This document shows positions 49,319 to 57,483 of a DNA stretch of 64,000 bases, one piece after another. Source of the DNA: Agrobacterium rubi TR3 = NBRC 13261. Lineage in GTDB: Bacteria > Pseudomonadota > Alphaproteobacteria > Rhizobiales > Rhizobiaceae. A program made the position numbers and the translations under genes. The notes under the pieces are model-generated. The model searched no databases. It worked only from the letters and a program-made list of their open reading frames with translations, and was not told the origin of the DNA. The DNA lies in contig NZ_BBJU01000012.1 in NCBI RefSeq assembly GCF_000739935.1, forward strand, positions 183,700-247,699, given 5' to 3'. Every line of letters starts with the position of its first letter. Within the stretch, counting starts at the first letter, position 1.

Positions 49319-49402
49319 CGCCTCGCCATGGATTGGGTTGGTGCCCGCTTTCAGGCCGAACTGGCCCGGCGAAACCTGAGCACGTCTTCAAGAATAGAAA
49401 AG

Positions 49403-49500
49403 GTGGGAGGCTGGCACGGCGACCCGTGCCTGGCTCGTTAGGGCTGCTTCCTTCCGGACCTGACCCGGTTGGCGAGTGGCTCGTCCACCACCAACCTCCC
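49403..49500 (-). ncRNA. ffs: Signal recognition particle RNA (4.5S type)
   Basis: The minus strand carries the highly conserved apical core CAGGTCCGGAAGGAAGCAGC, flanked by long pairing arms that close with GGGAGG (49495-49500) and CCTCCC (49405-49410). About 98 nt, the small bacterial form without an Alu domain. It scaffolds Ffh for membrane targeting of nascent proteins. Located 84 bp upstream of dnaX, as in other rhizobia. Confidence 0.95.
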
Positions 49501-49588
49501 GAAGGCACATATCGGCAATAATAAAAGCAAATGCAAGCCAAGCTGTCAAAAAACTGCTATCACCTTCAAAACAATTTGGGAGGATGCC

Positions 49589-49993
49589 TTGGAAACATTC
49601 CGGCTGGATGAAAGACTGGCGCGCGACAGCGTGCTGATAACCCGGCTGGGTTTGTGCCAACTGCGCCTTCAAAACGACCAGCGCTGGCCCTGGGTCGTTC
49701 TGGTGCCTCAACGCAATGATAAAAGCGAGCTGTTCGAGCTGACCCCGCTCGACCAAGCGCTCGTGACCTTCGAGACAAATCAGGTGGCTTCGGCTTTGAA
49801 AGAACTGACGGGCGCGACAAAAATAAATGTCGGTGCCCTTGGAAATATCGTTCGGCAACTCCACGTCCATATCATTGCCCGCAGGCAAGGCGATGAATGC
49901 TGGCCCGGACCGATCTGGGGCCAGGGTACGCCGGTTCCTTATGCGGATGATGACAGACATGATTTCATGAAAAAACTGGCCGGCGCATTGTGA
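49589..49993 (+). CDS. HIT domain protein
   Basis: 134-residue histidine-triad family protein. The active motif is QLHVHIIARR, with the first histidine of the triad replaced by glutamine; the central catalytic histidine remains. Likely a nucleotide-phosphate hydrolase. The best start is a TTG at 49589 with GGGAGG 5 nt upstream; the frame opens further up inside the SRP RNA region. Its TGA overlaps the next ATG (TGATG). Confidence 0.85.
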   Translation: METFRLDERLARDSVLITRLGLCQLRLQNDQRWPWVVLVPQRNDKSELFELTPLDQALVTFETNQVASALKELTGATKINVGALGNIVRQLHVHIIARRQGDECWPGPIWGQGTPVPYADDDRHDFMKKLAGAL

Positions 49994-50961
49994 TGAATTC
50001 AAGCAGCATTTTCGACACCAACTCCCCCCATCCCGAAGCCAGCACCTTGACCGCGTTCGCGCAGAACGGTCTCGATCGCCTTGCGGAAAAACGCAGCGAA
50101 AGCTGTGTGTCCGACGCGCTGAAGGTGGAAGGTACACATCTTCTGGCCTTCGCTGGCACCAAGCTCGTGCTCAAGCATGACGATCAAGTTCTCGACCCGC
50201 TGTTTTCGGCTTACGAGTTGGCCGAACTCGATCCCGATTTCGAAAACGCCATCCTTCTCGGCTACAAGGAGAATGGCGAGCCGCGCGTCGCGGTGCCGGT
50301 TCGAACCGCCGAAGACAACCTTGCCAGCCATTTCAAGCCGGTGGATGCCCGCAGCCTATATCGGGATCAGCTGATCGGCGAAGAGCTGCTCGGCGAAGTC
50401 GCCCAGGCCGTCAGCCTCATCCATTGGAATGCCGACAACCGGTTTTGCGGGCGTTGCGGTGGCGCGATGGAGCTTCACATTGGCGGCTACAAGCGCATCT
50501 GTGCTGCCTGCAGCCACACGATTTTTCCGCGCACCGACCCCGTCGTCATCATGCTGACCATCGATCTGGAGCGGGAGCTTTGCCTACTGGGTCGTGGGGC
50601 GCATTTTCCACCCGGCATGTATTCGTGCCTTGCGGGCTTTGTCGAACCCGGAGAAACCATTGAAAATGCCGTGCGTCGTGAAACGCACGAGGAAGCCAAT
50701 ATCGATGTCGGCCGGGTGCGGTACCACGCCTCGCAGCCATGGCCGATGCCGCACACATTGATGATCGGCTGTTTCGCGGAAGCTTTGTCGTCCGACATTA
50801 CCCGTGATGAGGCCGAGCTTGAGGATTGCCGCTGGTTTACCCGCGACGAAGTGGCAGCCCTTCTGGAGATGAGCGCTGCCAATGGTCAGTCACCGCCACC
50901 CCGCGGCGCCATCGCGCACCGTCTGATGCGCGACTGGATCGAATGGGACAAGGCCGAGTAA
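49993..50961 (+). CDS. nudC: NADH pyrophosphatase / NAD-cap hydrolase
   Basis: 322-residue Nudix enzyme that splits NAD(H) and removes NAD caps from RNA. A four-cysteine zinc finger (CGRCGG ... CAAC), the Nudix box GFVEPGETIENAVRRETHEEAN, and the NudC-specific SQPWPMP motif are all visible. GTG at 49990 precedes the ATG by one codon. Coupled to the HIT gene. Confidence 0.94.
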   Translation: MNSSSIFDTNSPHPEASTLTAFAQNGLDRLAEKRSESCVSDALKVEGTHLLAFAGTKLVLKHDDQVLDPLFSAYELAELDPDFENAILLGYKENGEPRVAVPVRTAEDNLASHFKPVDARSLYRDQLIGEELLGEVAQAVSLIHWNADNRFCGRCGGAMELHIGGYKRICAACSHTIFPRTDPVVIMLTIDLERELCLLGRGAHFPPGMYSCLAGFVEPGETIENAVRRETHEEANIDVGRVRYHASQPWPMPHTLMIGCFAEALSSDITRDEAELEDCRWFTRDEVAALLEMSAANGQSPPPRGAIAHRLMRDWIEWDKAE

Positions 50962-50976
50962 AACCGCAGCGCAGGC

Positions 50977-51834
50977 TCAAAAAATATTGAGCTTGCGGCG
51001 CATGGCATGGCCCTTGTAGACGCCGAGAATGCGGACTTTTTCGGAGAAGAAGCGCAGTTCCTCCAGCGCGTGACGCACCGATTCGTCTTCGGGATGGCCT
51101 TCGATATCCGCATAAAACTGCGTCGCCACGAACTTGCCGCCGAGCTGGTAGCTTTCCAGCTTCGTCATGTTGATGCCGTTTGTGGCAAAGCCGCCCATGG
51201 CCTTGTAAAGCGCTGCGGGAATGTTGCGGACGTTGAAGACGAAGGTGGTGACGATGACCTCTTCCGGTGAGGTCCGCTTCACCCAGTCTTCGTCGCGAGA
51301 CAGGACGACGAAGCGGGTGACGTTGTTTTCCGAATCCTCGACGTTCTCAGCCAGGATGTCCAGACCATAGAGATCGGATGCCAGCCGGGGCGCAAGTGCA
51401 GCCATGCTGCGGTCGCCGAGTTCAGACACCTGCTTGGCCGCACCGGCGGTATCGCCGGCCACAACCGGTTTCCAGCCATTGGAGCGGATGATCTTGCGGC
51501 ATTGACCCAGCGCATGGATATGGCTGTGAACGGTCTTGATCTCGTCCTTCTGCACGCCCGGCAGCACCATCAGCTGAAAGCGGATCGGCATGAAATATTC
51601 GGCGATGATGTGCAGGCGTGATTCGGGCAATAGGTGGTGGATATCAGCGACACGACCGGCCAAGGTGTTTTCGATCGGAATCATCGCCAGATCGGCGCCG
51701 CCATTTTCAAGCGCGTTGAAGGCGTCCTCGAATGTCGGGCATGGCAGGGGGTCCAGCTGCGGAAAGACATCGCGGCAGGCCATGTCGGAATTGGCGCCAA
51801 AGTCGCCCTGAAAGGCAATGGAGTTGCTGCTCAT
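50977..51834 (-). CDS. pheA: Prephenate dehydratase
   Basis: 285-residue monofunctional enzyme converting prephenate to phenylpyruvate in phenylalanine synthesis. The catalytic TRF motif is in ENNVTRFVVLSRD, and the N-terminal FQGDFGANSDMA matches the family. A C-terminal ACT domain (NIPAALYKAMGGFATNGINMTKLES) provides phenylalanine feedback. No chorismate mutase domain is fused. Lies 13 bp after kdsB. Confidence 0.95.
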   Translation of the reverse strand: MSSNSIAFQGDFGANSDMACRDVFPQLDPLPCPTFEDAFNALENGGADLAMIPIENTLAGRVADIHHLLPESRLHIIAEYFMPIRFQLMVLPGVQKDEIKTVHSHIHALGQCRKIIRSNGWKPVVAGDTAGAAKQVSELGDRSMAALAPRLASDLYGLDILAENVEDSENNVTRFVVLSRDEDWVKRTSPEEVIVTTFVFNVRNIPAALYKAMGGFATNGINMTKLESYQLGGKFVATQFYADIEGHPEDESVRHALEELRFFSEKVRILGVYKGHAMRRKLNIF

Positions 51835-51847
51835 GGGTGGATCGCTA

Positions 51848-52603
51848 TCATTTGCCTGTGCTTCCCAAAATTTCGCGCGCCTTGTCGAGCTGCGCTTGTG
51901 TGTCGACGCCTAAGGGCACCGAATGAACGATTTCCGCATCGATGCGCATGCCCGCCTCCAGCGCGCGAAGCTGCTCGAGACTTTCGCGCATTTCCAGCGC
52001 AGACGGCTTGAGCGATACGAATTTTTCCAGCGCGGCGCGGCGGTAAGTGTAGAGACCTATATGGTGGTAAAGCGGACCCTGGCCGTATGGCGCGGTTGCC
52101 CGCGTGAAATACAGCGCTCTCAGCCGTGTTTCAGACATCGGGCTACCGACGATCTTGACGACGCTGGGATTGACCTTCTCCTCTTCATCGGTGATCTCGA
52201 CCGTGAGCGTGGCAATATCGGTCGATGCATTGTCCATCGGGCGCAGGGACGCGCGGATCGTTTCCGGCTCGATGGTCGGAAGATCGCCCTGAACGTTGAT
52301 GACGAATTCGGCCCGTCCATAAGGATCGGCTTTCTGCAACGCTTCATAGATGCGGTCGGAACCGGACTGGTGGTCGAGGCTCGTCATCGTGACTTCGAAA
52401 CCGGCATTCTTGACGACCTCGAACACCTCTGGATGATCGACGGCAACGACGATGCGTTCGGCACCGGCTTCGCGCGCGCGCATCGCAACCTGAACCACCA
52501 TCGGGTGGCCTGCAATATCGGCCAGCGGCTTTCCGGGAAGGCGTGTGGAGGCCATTCGCGCCGGAATAAGGACGACGGCCTTTTCGAAAACGTTATTATT
52601 CAT
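51848..52603 (-). CDS. kdsB: 3-deoxy-manno-octulosonate cytidylyltransferase
   Basis: 251-residue enzyme making CMP-KDO for lipopolysaccharide inner core. The nucleotide-binding signature [20 protein letters not shown] is at the N-terminus, with INVQGDLP and [21 protein letters not shown] further on. Same strand as pheA and probably co-transcribed. Confidence 0.95.
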   Translation of the reverse strand: MNNNVFEKAVVLIPARMASTRLPGKPLADIAGHPMVVQVAMRAREAGAERIVVAVDHPEVFEVVKNAGFEVTMTSLDHQSGSDRIYEALQKADPYGRAEFVINVQGDLPTIEPETIRASLRPMDNASTDIATLTVEITDEEEKVNPSVVKIVGSPMSETRLRALYFTRATAPYGQGPLYHHIGLYTYRRAALEKFVSLKPSALEMRESLEQLRALEAGMRIDAEIVHSVPLGVDTQAQLDKAREILGSTGK

Positions 52604-52751
52604 CCAACACCCTTCAAATCCCGCCTGAAAAGTGGCAATACGTCACGGTGCGGGGAACATATTCAAGTTGCGCAGGCTGTGCAAAAGCCATAGCTTTTGA
52701 GCAATTTCAAGATGTCCGTTTATGCGAACGGTTGTGAGGGAGCGCAAATCA

Positions 52752-53324
52752 ATGAATTCACGTGTTAACATGGCGGTGGGTGCCCTATTGGGCACGATCT
52801 TCGTCCTGATGTCGGTGTCGATCGCATCCGAGGGAATTTTCCACGCGCCAGCGCCGGAAAAGGAAGGTTACGCCATTGTTGCAGAGACAAGCGCAGACAG
52901 CGCCAGCGGCGAACCCGCAGCCGTTGCCACGCCGATTGCCAAGCTTCTCGCCAGCGCCGACGCCGCAAAGGGCGAGACGGTCTTCAAGAAATGTACCAGC
53001 TGTCACACCGGGGAGAGCGGCGGCCCCAATAAAGTCGGCCCTAATCTCTATGGCGTCGTCAACCGTCCCATCGCCAGCCACGAAGGCTTCAGCTATTCGG
53101 CTGGCATGAAGGATTTCTCCAAGGGCAGCACCGTGAAGTGGGATTACGATCACCTGAGCTACTTCATCGAAGCGCCAAAGAAACACGTTCCAGGCACGGC
53201 CATGGGCTTTGCGGGCATCAAGAAGGAAACCGAGCGCGCCGATCTCATCGCCTATCTGCGCACCCTCGCGGCCACTCCAGAACCGCTGCCGGACCCGAAC
53301 GCACCGGCTGAACAGATCAACTAA
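52752..53324 (+). CDS. cycM: Membrane-anchored cytochrome c (CycM type)
   Basis: 190 residues. An uncleaved N-terminal helix ([18 protein letters not shown]) anchors it, an alanine-rich linker follows, and the class I cytochrome fold starts near residue 65. The heme site is CTSCH at 81-85 and the distal methionine probably lies in GTAMGFAG. Such proteins carry electrons from the bc1 complex to cytochrome oxidase. ATG at 52722 is an alternative start. Confidence 0.9.
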   Translation: MNSRVNMAVGALLGTIFVLMSVSIASEGIFHAPAPEKEGYAIVAETSADSASGEPAAVATPIAKLLASADAAKGETVFKKCTSCHTGESGGPNKVGPNLYGVVNRPIASHEGFSYSAGMKDFSKGSTVKWDYDHLSYFIEAPKKHVPGTAMGFAGIKKETERADLIAYLRTLAATPEPLPDPNAPAEQIN

Positions 53325-53329
53325 AATGA

Positions 53330-53355
53330 AAAAAGCCCGGTCCGCCGGGCTTTTT
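53330..53355. terminator. Bidirectional terminator between cycM and PBP1A
   Basis: AAAAAGCCCGG-TCCG-CCGGGCTTTTT, an 11-bp stem with A and T runs on both sides, between the two convergent genes. Confidence 0.9.
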
Positions 53356-53390
53356 GCTGTCTGGATGAACGCTGACTTAGGTGTCCTGCG

Positions 53391-55724
53391 TCAGTTGCCC
53401 ATCAGGATATCGAACAGCGTCGTTTGTTTCGGAGCGGGCTGCCTTGGCTCAAAACCGCCGCCAATATCGGCCGGGGGAACCGGACTACCGTCATATTGCT
53501 GCTGCCGTTGCTGGGGGAACTGCTGGGATGGCGCATCGACAGGCGGATATTGCGGGGTCGACGCGGTCTGATCACGACCGATAGGTGCTGCCGGATAGTT
53601 CGGCGGAACGGGCGCCTCGTTACCACCCAAGGCATTGGAGATGAGATCGCTGAGCGATTTTGGCAAGGCTGTGGGTGCGTCTGCCATCGGCTGGCCGGTC
53701 TCCGGCACCCCATAGGTGCCCAGACCAAAGAGCGGAGACGGCGTCAGGCCGGAATGGGCTGCCGTCATGAAGTCCTTCCACGCCTTGGCGGGCAGACCGC
53801 CGCCGGTCACCTTTTTCATCGATGTGCCGTCGTCATTGCCGAACCACACACCTGTGGTGAGCGTGCTGGTATAACCAACGAACAGGGCGTCGCGGAACGA
53901 CTGCGTGGTGCCGGACTTGCCCGCCGCCTGCCAGCCCTTCAGCTTGGCGGCTTTGCCGGTGCCTTCATTGATAACGCCGGTCAGCATGCTGTTCATGGTC
54001 GCGGCAATGGCTTCGCTCAGCACACGCGGCGGATTGTCGTATTTGTTCTCGTAGAGAACCTTGCCATCCGCATCGGTGATTCGCTTGACGATGTGCGGTG
54101 TGGCCTTGAAGCCACCATTCATCATCGGCGCGTAAGCCGAGGTCAGCTCCAAAAGCGACACTTCCGATGTGCCCAGCGCAATCGAGGCGTTGGCCTGCAA
54201 ATCCGATTCGATGCCCATGCGGTGCGCGACCTGTGTAACGCGGTCCGGGCCGACTTCCATCACCAGCTGGGCTGCGATGGTGTTCAGCGAATTGGCAAGT
54301 GCAGTGGCAAGCGTGACCTCACCGCGATATTTCTGATCGTAATTTTCCGGCGTCCATTTGCCGATCTTGACCGGCGCATCGTTGCGCACCGAATTCGGGG
54401 TCAGCCCATTTTCCAGCGCGGCGATATAAACGAAGGGTTTGAAAGCCGAACCGGGCTGGCGCTTGGCCTTGGATGCGCGGTTGAACTGGCTTTGCGAATA
54501 ATCCGCACCGCCGACAATGGCGCGGATAGCACCGGTGCCATCGATGGAGGCCAATGCCGCCTGCGATGCGCCGAGCTTCTTGCCTTCGCCCTTCAATACG
54601 CCGGACAGCGCTTTTTCCGCTTCCTTCTCCAGATCGAGATCGACGGTCGTATCGACCACCAGATCCTGCTTCACATCGCCCACCAGCATGCGCACTTCTT
54701 CAAGCACCATATCGGCAGCGTAATGTTCGGCGCCCGACCAGAAGCGCTTGGCCTTGGTCGGTGGCTGCGACATGGCCGTCTTGATTTCATCTTCGGTGAT
54801 GAAGCCGACATCCTGCATGGACTGCAAGACCACCTGCGCACGCTCTTCGGCGGCCTGCGGGTCACGCGCAGGCGACAGGCGCGATGGCGCCTTCAGCAAG
54901 CCGGCCAGCAATGCGGCCTCGCCCAGATTGACGTCGCGGGCCGACTTGTTGAAATAACGACGCGATGCCGCTTCCACGCCATAGGCATTGGAGCCGAAAT
55001 AGACCCGGTTCAGATACATCGCCATGATCTGATCCTTGGTGTATTTCTGCTCCAGCCAGAAGGACAGAAGGACTTCCTGGATCTTGCGCTCCAGCGTCCT
55101 GTCGGGAGACAGGAACAGGTTTTTCGCCAGCTGCTGCGTCAGCGTCGAGCCGCCCTGGACGGTGCGACCACTGACGATGTTGGTGACGATGGCGCGGGCA
55201 AGGCCCAGCGGATCGATACCGAAATGCGAATAAAAGCGGCGATCTTCGATGGCCATGACGGCCTGCGGCAGATAAGGCGACATGTCTTCAAGCGCCAGCG
55301 CCTCGCCGCCGGTGGTGCCGCGGTTGGCCAGAACCGAGCCGTCGACGGCCACGATTTTCAGATTGGGCGGACGCTCAGGGATGGACCATGTGCTGGCACT
55401 GGGCATGCGGGCGGCATAATAGGCGACGATACCGACGACGGCGATGCCACCCCATATGCTGAGAACGATGCACCAATAGGTGAATGCGCGGATGAAGCTG
55501 GTGAAGCCGCCGCCCGTCGAGCGCGCCTTACGCTTCGACTGCGACGCGGTTTTGGAGCGTTGGCGCTTTGGTTCCGGAGCATCGTCGAACGCTGCGGCCT
55601 TCTTGGTGCGCCCCTTGTTGCCGGTAATACGGTCGCTGTCATCAAGACGCAGGTCATCGCCGGATTCGTGAAAATCCCCGAAAGATGGTTCTACGCGTTG
55701 GCGTGACTTGCCATTACCTGCCAT
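53391..55724 (-). CDS. Penicillin-binding protein 1A
   Basis: 777-residue bifunctional peptidoglycan synthase. A basic cytoplasmic tail of about 85 residues and one membrane helix (IVLSIWGGIAVVGIVAYYA) precede the GT51 domain (AIEDRRFYSHFGIDPLG, Glu near 160). The transpeptidase follows, with SxxK in GSAFKPF (near 425), SxN in SLNTIA and KSGTT. The tail is proline/glutamine-rich. A CtrA-like TTAA-N7-TTAA site lies about 90 bp upstream. Confidence 0.93.
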   Translation of the reverse strand: MAGNGKSRQRVEPSFGDFHESGDDLRLDDSDRITGNKGRTKKAAAFDDAPEPKRQRSKTASQSKRKARSTGGGFTSFIRAFTYWCIVLSIWGGIAVVGIVAYYAARMPSASTWSIPERPPNLKIVAVDGSVLANRGTTGGEALALEDMSPYLPQAVMAIEDRRFYSHFGIDPLGLARAIVTNIVSGRTVQGGSTLTQQLAKNLFLSPDRTLERKIQEVLLSFWLEQKYTKDQIMAMYLNRVYFGSNAYGVEAASRRYFNKSARDVNLGEAALLAGLLKAPSRLSPARDPQAAEERAQVVLQSMQDVGFITEDEIKTAMSQPPTKAKRFWSGAEHYAADMVLEEVRMLVGDVKQDLVVDTTVDLDLEKEAEKALSGVLKGEGKKLGASQAALASIDGTGAIRAIVGGADYSQSQFNRASKAKRQPGSAFKPFVYIAALENGLTPNSVRNDAPVKIGKWTPENYDQKYRGEVTLATALANSLNTIAAQLVMEVGPDRVTQVAHRMGIESDLQANASIALGTSEVSLLELTSAYAPMMNGGFKATPHIVKRITDADGKVLYENKYDNPPRVLSEAIAATMNSMLTGVINEGTGKAAKLKGWQAAGKSGTTQSFRDALFVGYTSTLTTGVWFGNDDGTSMKKVTGGGLPAKAWKDFMTAAHSGLTPSPLFGLGTYGVPETGQPMADAPTALPKSLSDLISNALGGNEAPVPPNYPAAPIGRDQTASTPQYPPVDAPSQQFPQQRQQQYDGSPVPPADIGGGFEPRQPAPKQTTLFDILMGN

Positions 55725-55810
55725 TAGCGGGAAATTGCTCCATGATGTGGCGGTGCCGTATGCTGCCCCTTGATCGCCTTTTGATCCGGATGAAGCTTAA
55801 ATGCGGCGAT

Positions 55811-55826
55811 TTAAGGTGGGGTTAAG
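55811..55826. promoter_or_regulatory. CtrA-like half-site pair upstream of PBP1A
   Basis: TTAAGGTGGGGTTAAG, i.e. TTAA-N7-TTAA, 87 bp upstream of the PBP1A start. It lacks the final C of the TTAA-N7-TTAAC consensus. It could place this cell-wall synthase under cell-cycle control. Confidence 0.4.
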
Positions 55827-55849
55827 GACGTGGAACCTTCACGATGCCG

Positions 55850-56314
55850 TCACTGACAGACGTCAACCCATTCCGCAGAGGTGAGTGCCGCCATATGGTC
55901 GGGTGCAATCCGTACAGCCGCGTTCGTGGCGCCCGCCGCAGGCACGACTTCCGCATAGGCCTTCAGCGAGACATCGCAATAGACCGGAAAAGCCGATGGC
56001 AGACCGAAGGGGCAGACGCCGCCGATCGGGTGGCTCGTCACCTCGACCACGTCGTCGCCACCCAGCATGCGTGGCTTGGCACCGAAGCGGTCGCGGAATT
56101 TGCGGTTGTCGAGCCGCTTTGTGCCGGCGGTGACGACCAGAAGGATCGTGTCACCCGCCTTCAGGCAAATCGTCTTTGCGATCTGATCGGGGTCGACTTG
56201 ATGTGCTTGCGCAGCCATGGCCACGGTGGCAGAGCTCTCTTCAGTCACCAGAACGGTGATCTCAGGGGCGTGCGTGGCGAAGAATTCTCTGACGGATTCG
56301 ATGCTCATGCGCAA
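55850..56314 (-). CDS. YbaK/EbsC family protein (aminoacyl-tRNA deacylase type)
   Basis: 154-residue protein of the YbaK/ProX editing-domain family, which removes misacylated amino acids from tRNA. Typical strands: QIAKTICLKAGDTILLVVTAGTKRLDNRKF and the GGVCPFGLP loop near residue 110. Small, with no fused domain. Substrate tRNA unknown. Convergent with no neighbour; a region with an sRNA lies upstream. Confidence 0.88.
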   Translation of the reverse strand: MRMSIESVREFFATHAPEITVLVTEESSATVAMAAQAHQVDPDQIAKTICLKAGDTILLVVTAGTKRLDNRKFRDRFGAKPRMLGGDDVVEVTSHPIGGVCPFGLPSAFPVYCDVSLKAYAEVVPAAGATNAAVRIAPDHMAALTSAEWVDVCQ

Positions 56315-56392
56315 TCTTTAGGCGTTGCGCGTCTCATACGCAAGGTTTCAGAGGCTAGTTATGCATTTTACGCAATGCTGCGCTGCAATGTC

Positions 56393-56422
56393 TTGACTGT
56401 TCATCGCTGCAAAATGTTGTAT
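56393..56422 (+). promoter_or_regulatory. Promoter of the alpha-r14-like sRNA
   Basis: -35 TTGACT (56393-56398), 18-bp spacer, -10 TTGTAT (56417-56422); predicted start near 56430, a few bases before the first hairpin. Confidence 0.55.
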
Positions 56423-56429
56423 CTTCAAA

Positions 56430-56545
56430 TCATCGAAGCGACGCACTCCTCCCAGCGTCGCCCGATTGGACTGACAACACTCCTCCTCCCAGTTGTCAGT
56501 CAGTATCAAGAACCCGGCGCACCTCCTCCCGCGCCGGGTTTTTGC
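56430..56545 (+). ncRNA. Alpha-r14 family small RNA (anti-Shine-Dalgarno loops)
   Basis: Three consecutive hairpins, each presenting a CU-rich anti-SD loop. Stem 1 GCGACGC/GCGTCGC (56438-56461), loop ACTCCTCCCA. Stem 2 ACTGACAAC/GTTGTCAGT (56470-56500), loop with TCCTCCTCCC. Stem 3 AACCCGGCGC/GCGCCGGGTT (56511-56540), loop ACCTCCTCCC, followed by TTT and forming the terminator. This is the alpha-r14 (NfeR1-type) architecture known in Rhizobiales, whose members pair with ribosome-binding sites of transporter mRNAs. Length about 115 nt. Confidence 0.9.
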
Positions 56546-56817
56546 TTTCCTAGATTCCTGTTCCAGTTGAGATACCCATTATTCCCTGCAGGAATTTGCA
56601 CGATCCGGTCGAAAAACTTCGAGGCCGCCAACCCGGCTTCGTCATCAAAGAAACTTGACTTATCGGTGTCGTGACCTTAGGTGTTTTGCCATCGATATTT
56701 GTTTGACGACCAGAGCTTCAGCGTCCCCATAGACGTAAACGACGATCTTCCCTTCAAATTCGAGAACACCGCGCTGAATTTCAGCGCAAAAGTAATGCCA
56801 ACGGAAGGAACATCGTT
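56546..56817 (+). promoter_or_regulatory. Long 5' leader of the cold-shock gene
   Basis: A candidate promoter is -35 TTGACT (56655-56660) with a 17-bp spacer and -10 TAGGTG (56678-56683), giving a leader of about 130 nt before the cold-shock ATG. Long structured leaders are typical of cold-shock mRNAs. AACGGAAGGAAC supplies the ribosome site. Confidence 0.5.
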
Positions 56818-57027
56818 ATGGCGACTGGTACAGTAAAATGGTTCAACGCAACCAAGGGCTACGGCTTCATTCAGCCTGATGATGGCGCACAGGACGTTTT
56901 CGTTCACATCTCCGCAGTTGAACGCGCTGGCCTGAACGGCCTCAAGGATGGTCAGAAGATCACCTATGAACTGGTTCAGGACCGTCGTTCTGGCAAGATG
57001 TCTGCCGACAGCATCGTCGCTGCTTAA
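56818..57027 (+). CDS. Cold-shock protein
   Basis: 69-residue single cold-shock domain. RNP1 KGYGFIQP and RNP2 VFVHIS are intact; it begins [10 protein letters not shown] as CspA-type proteins do. It binds single-stranded nucleic acid and melts mRNA structure. GGAAGGA lies 9 nt before the ATG. A strong terminator follows. Confidence 0.96.
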   Translation: MATGTVKWFNATKGYGFIQPDDGAQDVFVHISAVERAGLNGLKDGQKITYELVQDRRSGKMSADSIVAA

Positions 57028-57072
57028 GTTCGACCCGAGATCGGCTTTGGGGCCGATCTGACTGACACGTTG

Positions 57073-57100
57073 AAGGCCGGTCAAACCGGCCTTTTTCTTT
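57073..57100 (+). terminator. Terminator of the cold-shock gene
   Basis: AAGGCCGGT-CAA-ACCGGCCTT followed by TTTCTTT, 46 bp past the stop codon. Confidence 0.9.
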
Positions 57101-57258
57101 GGGCGGTCGTCTCTGTTAAGATGACGACGTTGCGCGATGCTCCAGCAAAAATCGCGACGACCCTTGAAATCATCCCATCCCGAACCAATATAGAGATCAC
57201 CAGAGTTTCAGCGACTTCCGATAAGGTCATCTAACCTACGCGGTTGCTTACTTCAGCG

Positions 57259-57274
57259 TTAACTAAATGTTAAC
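57259..57274 (+). promoter_or_regulatory. CtrA box with no gene downstream
   Basis: TTAACTAAATGTTAAC matches the CtrA consensus TTAA-N7-TTAAC exactly. The cold-shock gene is already terminated upstream, and the next gene on the plus strand is polA, almost 3 kb away. The only transcript it could drive ends at the terminator 57401-57434. Confidence 0.65.
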
Positions 57275-57299
57275 CAAAGTGGGGCAATCATATTTCGGA

Positions 57300-57434
57300 A
57301 GACGCGAGCGACAGCAGTTTTGTTGGCGCCGTGCTGAGACACATACCGTTTTACGCGCTTTGACCACGGATGTACTGGCACTGAAGCTGAAACGGTAAGG
57401 AAAGGTCGGGCTTGCCCCGGCCTTTTGCTTTTTT
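57300..57434 (+). ncRNA. Candidate CtrA-controlled small RNA
   Basis: Inferred transcript of about 130 nt between the CtrA box (57259-57274) and a strong terminator (57401-57434: 10-bp stem AAAGGTCGGG/CCCGGCCTTT, one G-U pair, then TGCTTTTTT). An internal 8-bp pairing, TACCGTTT with AAACGGTA, suggests folding of the body. No ribosome site is apparent. The 43-codon frame in the region starts inside the CtrA box, so translation from it is unlikely. The start position is approximate. Confidence 0.5.
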
Positions 57435-57454
57435 GGGCCTGTGTCGCCCTCAAG

Positions 57455-57479
57455 AACGCCGCCTGTCGCAGGCGGCGTT
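57455..57479. terminator. Hairpin after the M20 peptidase gene
   Basis: AACGCCGCCTG-TCG-CAGGCGGCGTT, a perfect 11-bp stem 4 bp beyond the peptidase stop. T-rich sequence follows only on the plus strand. Confidence 0.6.
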
Positions 57480-57483
57480 TCTG

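Noticed and set aside
57267..57398. 43-codon plus-strand frame starting ATG TTA ACC
   Set aside because: Its start codon lies inside the CtrA box, there is no ribosome site, and the likely transcript begins downstream; composition looks non-coding.
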